From contig JANUWF010002342.1 in the NCBI GenBank assembly GCA_026120185.1, positions 6,185,501 through 6,249,500 of the forward strand: a DNA stretch of 64,000 bases, given 5' to 3'. The position numbers and the translations under genes were made by a program. Shown in pieces: positions 57,978-64,000 of this stretch (position 1 is its first letter; each line of letters begins with the position of its first letter). The notes beneath the pieces are model-generated. The model was not told the DNA's origin. It saw only the letters and a list, made by a program, of their open reading frames with translations, and did not search any database. The stretch comes from Voacanga thouarsii (taxonomy: Eukaryota > Streptophyta > Magnoliopsida > Gentianales > Apocynaceae).

Positions 57978-59275
57978 AGTTCACTCATATAATTGGCATA
58001 AGTGTATTTCGAATATGTTGAACTGGACAAGTAGTAGTGGTCTCTCTTAAAGTACTATAATTATAGAGACCAAACTATTGCTGCTATAGCATGGACGGAT
58101 ACCTTCATACTAGGGTATGAGTTGATGGTCTGGCAAAGCTATGGTTTTATACTTTGATGTATGTTGGATGGGATATCTTTTGTGAGATCAATATCCTTGT
58201 ACATTGAGTGTATTACTCTAGTTAGTTAAGACAGACAAATGCAATAGAGTTTCTATGCTTCACTTAGTGAGGTTAAATCACCCCCTTATGATTGTCCAGG
58301 ATAATCTAATAATCCAGGGCCCTGGGAATGTGACTCTAGAATGTATGCTTTTAGGTAGCTTCCAATGATAAGCAAGTACATTTAAGTGAGTCATGGATTA
58401 TTAGACTAGAGATCTAAGGATGGTAGATGTCTTTGAGATGGGTGTTAGTACATTTATCCTGTCTCATTGATGGGTGTTATATAGAGGGGTATTTCTATCA
58501 TTTCACATTTAAGTCAGAGACATTGTTTTAACAATATTATTTTTGGGGTTAATATTTCTACATGGTGATAAATAGAAATATTTAAAATGATAAAATACGA
58601 CTGTTTAGTAGTAAGGGTATTTTGGTCATTTTAGTAATGATAAATAATATGTCTCTTGGTTCCTGGAGTAGCTCGATTTACCGTAGTGTTGTTTATGCAT
58701 AATCTGGGCTTAAAAGATAATTAATTAATTAAGTAGATTAGGCTAGTCTTGGATTGATTTTTGAGCACAGCACCTAGCCCATTAGGGCTTCATGTATTTT
58801 GGCCATTATGGCTTGAGAAAGCCCTAGGCTGGCCGAATATAGGGAGAAGAATAGAAGAAAAAAAATGGCGACGTTCTTTTGAGTTCTCTTCTCTCTAGTA
58901 TGTGCCATCACCTCTCCTTCCTTTTTGATTTTTCATCCTCTCTCTTCCCTCTCTATAGTAGAGTGGTTTTGATTATCCAAATGGAGCTCTCACCAAGCTA
59001 ATGCCAAAAGTAAGAGTCATACTTTGGAAGACGAAGAGAGGTAGCTTGGAGACGCTTGATGCGTAGGAGTAGAAGATTAGCGGGAGTTCCAGTTGAACAG
59101 CAGGTGCCTCCTTCTCCCTCTCTAACGCAAGAAGAAGTTCTATTGCAACCCGTCCCTGCGTTAGTTAATACGCGACCAATAAAGAAAAAAGTAAATACTC
59201 TCTCTTATATGTGGCTCGAAAAATTGAAAAATTTTCTGCTATGTTTTCTTTGATAATTTTCCACGATTCCTTCAG

Positions 59276-59450
59276 CTGGTTGCTACTCTTAGCGGCTAAG
59301 GAGGTGGCTATAGTTGCTCTTCTTGCTGAGGCTCCTATAGATGATATTGTTGTGGTAGGTATGGTGGTTGTGATGGCTCTTGTACCCATTCTCTCCTCTC
59401 CCTTAGTGTTATCCATCTACTCCTTTGCCTATCATAGGAGAACACTCAAT
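59276..59450 (-). pseudogene. Last reading frame of Athila/Tat-like Gypsy element, proximal part
   Basis: Minus-strand frame MDNTKGEERMGTRAITTTIP..., then Thr/Ser/Ala-rich, continuing across the Copia insertion into 47401-47895. Its start is cut off by the CACTA-like block. No named domain. 59451-59526 holds nothing I recognise. Confidence 0.5.
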
Positions 59451-59526
59451 TAAACAGAATTCCTTTAGAAACAAAATCTCCAGCAGAGGAGGTAACGGGT
59501 ATCTCTCTCTCAAGAGATAAATGGAA

Positions 59527-60128
59527 CATTACAGGAAATTTGTGCTTTTGCAATGGCAAAAAATTGTCGCAAAAAATGGCATCACAATTTTCGAAGGCCA
59601 AGACAAACTGTCTCTATTTGAGACAGTTTTTTGCGAGGGCAAGAAAAAACCATCGCAAATGCGGGGGCAAAATGATGAGTATTTTTGGGTCAAAGTTCGA
59701 CGAAATAGAAAATGTAGCACTACGATTTTGCGATGAAATGCATAAGTTTGTCGCAAAATCCTCACAAATTGCGAGGGTTTTGTGAAGGTCATTGTACATT
59801 AAAGAAATTTGCCCTCTCAAAATCATCGCAATTTATGAGGGTTTTACAACTTGGCCATGGCAATATAGTCGAAATTTGTGATGTTTTTGCGAGGGATTTT
59901 TGTCCTCAAGAAGTGACCCTCGCAAAATCGTCGCAATTTATGAAGGTTTTGCAAGGGATTGTTTGCCTTAAAGAAATGGGCCTCACAAAATCGTCGTAAA
60001 TTGTGATGGTTTTGCGAGGAATTTTTGGACCCCCAAGTTGAGGCCCTCGCAAAATCATCACAAATTACAAGGGCTACTTTGACCCTAACGTGTGGCCCTC
60101 ACAAAATCATCGCAATTTGTAAGGTTTT
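59527..60128 (+). mobile_element. CACTA-like end with subterminal repeats
   Basis: CATTACAGGAAATTTG at 59527 is one base from the CACTACAGGAAA type of CACTA terminal repeat. Inside, the words CCTCGCAAAATCGTCGCAA and TTTGCGAGGG recur every 40-95 bp on both strands (about 59600, 59640, 59750, 59810, 59920, 59985, 60045, 60105). CACTA subterminal regions have this structure. It has no coding content. The right side is cut at 60128 by a Copia LTR. Confidence 0.7.
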
Positions 60129-61070
60129 TGTTAGGAAATATGCCCTCTTAGATTAGCTTTCTGATGTAAATATCAAATGTTTTAATAAAAGGATTCATTT
60201 TCAGAATCTATTTGAGAATTTACATTTTTTATTTGTGCACAATTACGTTTGGAAAAGACCCATTGTGTTTATTGAAAAATATGCCCTCTTAGACTAGGGT
60301 TTTTATGTAAATATCGAATGTTTTAATAAAATAATTTATTTTCAGAAATTATTTGTGAATTTACATTTTTATTTGCACACAATTACGTTCGGAAAAGACC
60401 CATTATGTTTAAGTAAGTGGTCCATGTGAATGGAGGTCTTTCATAGTAAGATATGGATCACGGGTTACTTAACACATAAACGTTCGTTCTTAGCTGATTG
60501 ATGAGAATGGGAATCTCATCTTGTCTATGTTATTATGTTGTGAATTCCAAATGGGGAATGGCTTACCTTTAGCCTTTAAGTAGTCCACTCACTTCATGAC
60601 ATAAACGTATTTCGAATACGTAAAACAGGACCTGTAGTAGTGGTTTCTAAAAGTAGTATATAGTAGAAACCTAGACTACTACCGCTACAGCGTGGACTAG
60701 TACTCTATAACTTGAGTATGAGTCGGTGGTTTGATGAAGCTGGGAGCATATAATTTGATATGCTATAGTTGAGGTTCTATCGTAGGACCAACATACTTGC
60801 ATATTGGGTATGTGTAACTAGTTAGTTAAGACAGACTTATACAAGATAATTTCTATACTATATCACCCTTTGTAGTTGTCGGAATGATCTGAATATCTAG
60901 GGTCCTGGGAAATATGACTTGGATGTTTGCTTTACGGTAGCTCCCTTGGAAAGCGAAAACAATTTAGGAAGTCATAGATCATTGGACTAGAAGTCTAAGG
61001 ATGGAAAATGTCATTTAGCGAGGTGTTAGTACATTTCTTCCTCTCTAATGTACGACGATGTACAGAGAGG
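60129..61070 (+). mobile_element. Truncated Copia LTR with duplicated start
   Basis: TGTTAGGAAATATGCCCTC opens at 60129. After about 140 bp the same start recurs (ATTGAAAAATATGCCCTC at about 60271), and the sequence then runs on. It matches the solo LTR at 14706 to the GAGGTGTTAGTACATTTCTTCC block (about 15455 there, 61020 here). The SIRE-like element cuts it at 61071. Confidence 0.8.
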
Positions 61071-61400
61071 TGTTAGCCTTAAGGGCTTTTTTTTATGTTT
61101 TGATTTATGACAAACGTTGATTCCTATGTCTTCTTATCGTTTGATTCATTTGACTTTACCTTAAAGCTTCAAAGGAGATGATTTTCAAAGTTTTTAGAAT
61201 TCACAAAATTTTGGATGAAACAGTTTGAATCCAAAAGGATCATCCGAAATCCTGTAAACCGAGTTAAAAAATTTTCCCTTCAGGAATGTGCCATTTTAGA
61301 CTTACCTTTTGGATGCATCTTCGTCCAAAACTTGGATGAGTTTAAACGAAAAAATTTATAGCCGTTTTTTTATGACCATTGGCACTCCACTTTTTGGCTC

Positions 61401-61408
61401 TATAAATA
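61401..61408 (+). promoter_or_regulatory. TATA box of SIRE-like LTR
   Basis: TATAAATA in GGCTCTATAAATAGCCC. It lies 330 bp into the LTR, a normal U3/R position. Confidence 0.7.
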
Positions 61409-61617
61409 GCCCTTAAAGCAAGATTAGTAGCAAGGTTTTTGAAACATCTATCTTAGAAACATTATTTCTCAATATTTTCAAAAATCTCATTTTATGTAGC
61501 TTCAAGTGAGTTCATTGTGTATCAAAGATAAAAGAATTTTGATCCTTGTATCCGAAAGAATATCTGCTCAAGTAAGTGAGCTTATCTCTATTCTATTGAT
61601 TTTCAATTCTTTGTTGT

Positions 61618-61800
61618 ATGTTCAAGGTTGTGGTGTAAAACCTATAGGGGTGAGCTTTGTGTTGTGTATGTTCAAAGTTGTGGCGTAAAACCCATAGGGG
61701 TGAGCCTTGTGTTTGTGTATGTTCAAGGTTGTGAAGTAAAACCTAGTGAGGTGATCTTTGATATGTTTAAGAGGTTGTGGAAAACCTAGTGAGGTAATCT
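61618..61800 (+). repeat. ~50-bp tandem repeats in SIRE-like LTR
   Basis: About four units of (T)GTTCAAGGTTGTGG(T/C)GTAAAACC, then TA(G)GGGGTGAGC(T/C)TTGTG. The unit decays to the right (GAGGTTGTGGAAAACC at about 61770). Confidence 0.85.
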
Positions 61801-62139
61801 TCTCTTGTATGTGAAGCTGTTTCATTAAGTGAGGTTAATAAAATAGGGTTGAAAATCCTTAAGTGTGAGGCATAAGGTTGTGGACGTAAATCATTGTTGA
61901 TCGAACCACTATACATCTCTTGTCTCATTTTATTTCAGTGGTTCATGTACTATCTTTATGTTTTTCACTGTCTAAATCTGGATATACATCTACGAGTGCT
62001 TGGATAGCTTTCTATGCATCAATAAAGTTAGTCCAAGTATCTTGGTGATCATCTTTGTTCAGCATTTTAGATAATCGGGAATTTTTTTTTTTTTTACTTG
62101 CCAAAAATCTTATTCACCCCCCTTCTAAGGTTTTTCATT

Positions 62140-62152
62140 TGGTATCAGAGCC
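62140..62152 (+). other. Primer binding site (initiator Met-tRNA type)
   Basis: TGGTATCAGAGCC matches the plant initiator Met-tRNA primer site exactly, two bases after the LTR. Confidence 0.9.
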
Positions 62153-62197
62153 TGGTCTATATATTCTTGGTTTAACAACCTCGTAAAAAAGATCTTA

Positions 62198-64000
62198 ATG
62201 GCAAGCTCATCTTCTCTTTCATATGTTGAAGGGTCTTCAACAAATCGTCTTCATTTGTTTAATGGTAGCAAGTATACTTTTTGAAAAATAGAATGAAAAT
62301 TTATGTGTGCTCTATTAACTTCGAGTTATGGAGTTTAATAGAGAATGATCATTTTATTCCATCAAAGATGATTGATGGCATAAAAATACCTAAACAGAAT
62401 GATGAGTATCGTGTGGAAGACAATACGAAAATAACTCTAAATTTTCAAGCTATGAATATTTTGTGCTGTGCTCTAGATGTGACTGAATACAACCGAGTTA
62501 GTGGTTGTAATTTAACTCATGATATGTGGAGATTGCTAGAAGTTACCCATGAGGGAACTAACCAAGTCAAAGAATCGAAACTAGGGCTTCTTATTCATGA
62601 TTTTGAATTATTTTTTATGAAGTTAAATGAAAGCTTCACTAACATATTCACAAGATTTACTAATATCTCAAATGGTCTGAAAGCTTATGGAAAGGTTTAT
62701 TCTCTTGGGGAACAAAACTAAAAAATTCTTGATGCTCTACCAAAAAGCTGGTAGCCTAGAACTCTTGTTGTAAAAGAATCCAAGGATTTAAAATCCTTAC
62801 CTACTGAAGAGTTGATCGGATCTCTTTTAACTCATAAGATGAAGCTTAAAAGATTCCATAAATCTAATGATCATGATAGAGGTAGAAAATGGATTGCTAT
62901 AAACGCTGAAAATAAAGATGGAGAAACAAGTCTTTCAGAAAGTAGTGAGGGTATAGAAATGGACAGTGATGACTTGGCAATGATAGCAAAGAAATTCAGA
63001 AGAATGTTCAACAAATGAAACTACAAATGAGGAAGAAAGCTTATAAGAAAGAAAGGACAAACCTCCAGTTTCAAACCTCAATACTTTGTGTGTTAAAGTA
63101 CGGATCACTTCATTGCAGACTGTTTGGTTGCAAAAGACAAGGAAAGAAAAGCATCTAAGAAAAAGGAAGACCTGAAGGTCAAAAGAGGTAAAGGATTAAT
63201 GGGAGTTTGGGACTTAAATGATGATGAGTTTGAAGATGAGGAATCTGAGGAAGAAACTGCCAACATTTACTTCATAGTTTTTGAAAATGAGGTAAACTTT
63301 TCAACATTAGAATACATGTCTAATTCACATATATCTATGATTGAAAAGCATGTTGATCCTAATGAGTTGTTATGTGATATGTTTTATGAATTAAAAAAAC
63401 TGTCCAGAAAAAATAAAGATTTAAAGTTGAAGGTTAATTGCCTGATAAAAGAAAATGAAGCCTTGTTGAATGACAACAAAATGTCTTTTGAAACACATAT
63501 ATGTGCTACAATTGAAAAAGATGTGATCATGACCGCTTTGCATCATGTATCTCTGGAAAATAAAAACCTGTATAGTAAAATTCAAACTCTTAAATGCATG
63601 GTTAGCACCTTTGATGATATGAAAATTAGAGTAAATGATCTTACCAATTGCATTATGAAATTTACAAATAGTAAAAGCAATCTGGAAAAGCTACTCAGAA
63701 CTCAACATCATTTTGGTAATCGAAGTGGCTTAGGATATAAACATGATGATAAAGACAAAATATGCATGCCCATATTTGTTTATGCTGGAAATTAAAGTGG
63801 TTTAGGATATAAACATGAGGATAAAGACAAAATTTGCAAGTCCAGATTTATTTTAACGGGAAATTAAAGTGGCCTAAGATATGAACAAAAGAATAACTAC
63901 AAAAAGAACAAGTTTCAGTATGTTAAACCTACTCCTTCTCATAGCACATACAAGGCATGCACGTATTGTGAAAAACCTGGACATATAGTTTCAAGATGTC
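62198..64000 (+). pseudogene. SIRE-like Copia gag, broken, continues past window
   Basis: An ATG at 62198 opens a frame (MASSSSLSYVEG..) with an FNGSKYTF block typical of Copia gag. A one-base deletion at about 62283 shifts the frame. The rest (62281-63795) stays in one frame, with stops at 62719, about 62755, 63016, about 63100 and 63793. Blocks include LTHDMWRLLEVTHEGTNQVKESK (62515-62580) and FTNISNGLKAYGKVY (62656-62700), a Glu-rich acidic stretch (63220-63260), a probable coiled coil (63390-63660), a zinc knuckle with its first Cys lost (about 63083-63122, HFIADC), and a complete CCHC knuckle, CTYCEKPGHIVSRC, at 63959-63999. Relatively few lesions suggest it is among the younger insertions here. 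Protease, integrase and RT would follow outside the window. Confidence 0.85.
63724..63900 (+). repeat. 72-bp (24-codon) tandem repeat in gag
   Basis: AGTGGCTTAGGATATAAACA starts at 63724, with copies at 63796 and 63868 (partial). The 72-bp period keeps the frame. A TAA ends the first and second units. Confidence 0.9.

Larger units (their letters stand above)
47896..59275 (+). mobile_element. Ty1/Copia element with both LTRs, no gag
   Basis: Plus-strand element: 5' LTR 47896-49697, primer site at 49700, leader, an inserted LTR scrap (51325-51494), integrase, RT, RNase H, and a 3' LTR 54320-59275 that is split by LTR G. TSDs are ACTGG and GCTGG (4/5). The integrase-RT-RNase H order proves Copia. 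A gag region cannot be found, and pol has many stops, so it is dead and would need partners to move. Confidence 0.88.
54320..59275 (+). repeat. 3' LTR of the Copia element, split by LTR G
   Basis: It starts TGTTGGAAATTATACCCTC and ends CACGATTCCTTCA. The left part is 54320-54617; the right part resumes at 57978 with AGTTCACTCATATAATTGG, as in the 5' LTR (AGTTCACTCACATCATTGG). The right part keeps the CTTGAGAAAGCCCTAGG and AAAAATGGCGACGTTC blocks found at 49231 and 49284. Confidence 0.88.
61071..62137 (+). repeat. 5' LTR of SIRE-like Copia element
   Basis: It starts TGTTAGCCTTAAGGG at 61071 and ends ..CCCCCCTTCTAAGGTTTTTCA at 62137, 1067 bp. The 3' flank is a primer site two bases later. Its TATA box is at 61401. 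GTTCAAGGTTGTGG..AAAACC words repeat at about 61620, 61668, 61718 and 61772, spaced about 50 bp. The left flank is AGAGG (61066-61070); the right duplication lies outside the window. A CACCCCCC end is usual in SIRE-type elements. Confidence 0.82.

Noticed and set aside
59521..59999. Overlapping plus and minus open frames of 70-88 codons
   Set aside because: They follow the CACTA-like subterminal repeats; several frames are open at once on both strands, and none shows a domain.
59540..60128. Hairpin-forming regulatory RNA from CGCAAAATCGTCGCAA repeats
   Set aside because: Inverted copies exist, but CACTA subterminal motifs explain them without a new RNA.

Overview
This window is plant nuclear DNA, very probably from a eudicot. 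It is AT-rich and consists almost entirely of transposable elements inserted into one another. The reasons for calling it a plant are the broken Ty3/Gypsy genes (one element ends in a chromodomain), two Ty1/Copia elements primed by initiator Met-tRNA, CACTA and hAT transposon pieces, a Stowaway-like MITE, and solo LTRs with the TGTAAYACCC...GGGTGTTACA ends common in plant Gypsy elements. I see no intact host gene, no rRNA gene, no true tRNA gene and no CRISPR. Every recognisable coding region has stops, frameshifts or insertions. Species cannot be told from this sequence alone.

Layout, left to right. (1) 1-20340: an old plus-strand chromovirus (gag, protease, reverse transcriptase, RNase H, integrase, chromodomain, probable 3' LTR) is split by three insertions, each with a target-site duplication (TSD). 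These are a 4-kb solo LTR (A, 1914-9903) that holds a second solo LTR of the same family (B, 5122-9136); a 1.5-kb solo LTR (11249-12794); and a minus-strand solo LTR (C, 12917-18606) that holds a Copia-type solo LTR (14706-16704). (2) 20391-24805: a minus-strand Gypsy element with two LTRs and gag plus protease but no RT or integrase. (3) 24915-29155: LTR fragments, a CACTA end, a ~156-bp tandem repeat and long microsatellites. (4) 29750-36258: hAT end and transposase remains, an LTR fragment and a MITE. (5) 36259-38611 is unassigned. (6) 38612-44690: minus-strand solo LTR E with a 4.3-kb solo LTR D inside it.

(7) 44710-47895 and 59276-59450: the 3' LTR and last reading frame of a minus-strand Gypsy element, probably Athila/Tat-like. 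A Copia element (47896-59275) splits it, and that element's 3' LTR is itself split by solo LTR G (54618-57977). (8) 59527-60128: a CACTA-like end full of a short subterminal repeat. (9) 60129-61070: a truncated Copia LTR with its first ~140 bp duplicated. (10) 61071-64000: the 5' part of a SIRE-like Copia element (LTR, primer site, gag) that runs off the window.

The window is best read as a layered record of insertions: at least nine can be ordered by which element interrupts which. Most Gypsy copies are now solo LTRs, so LTR-LTR recombination has been frequent. The least ordinary features are tRNA-like modules (A box, B box, T-run) at matching places in two LTRs, D and G; the 4-kb LTRs with several internal tandem arrays; one array unit that recurs 18 kb away; GC-rich palindromes shared by unrelated elements; and a nucleosome-length tandem repeat beside a 32-copy CATA tract.
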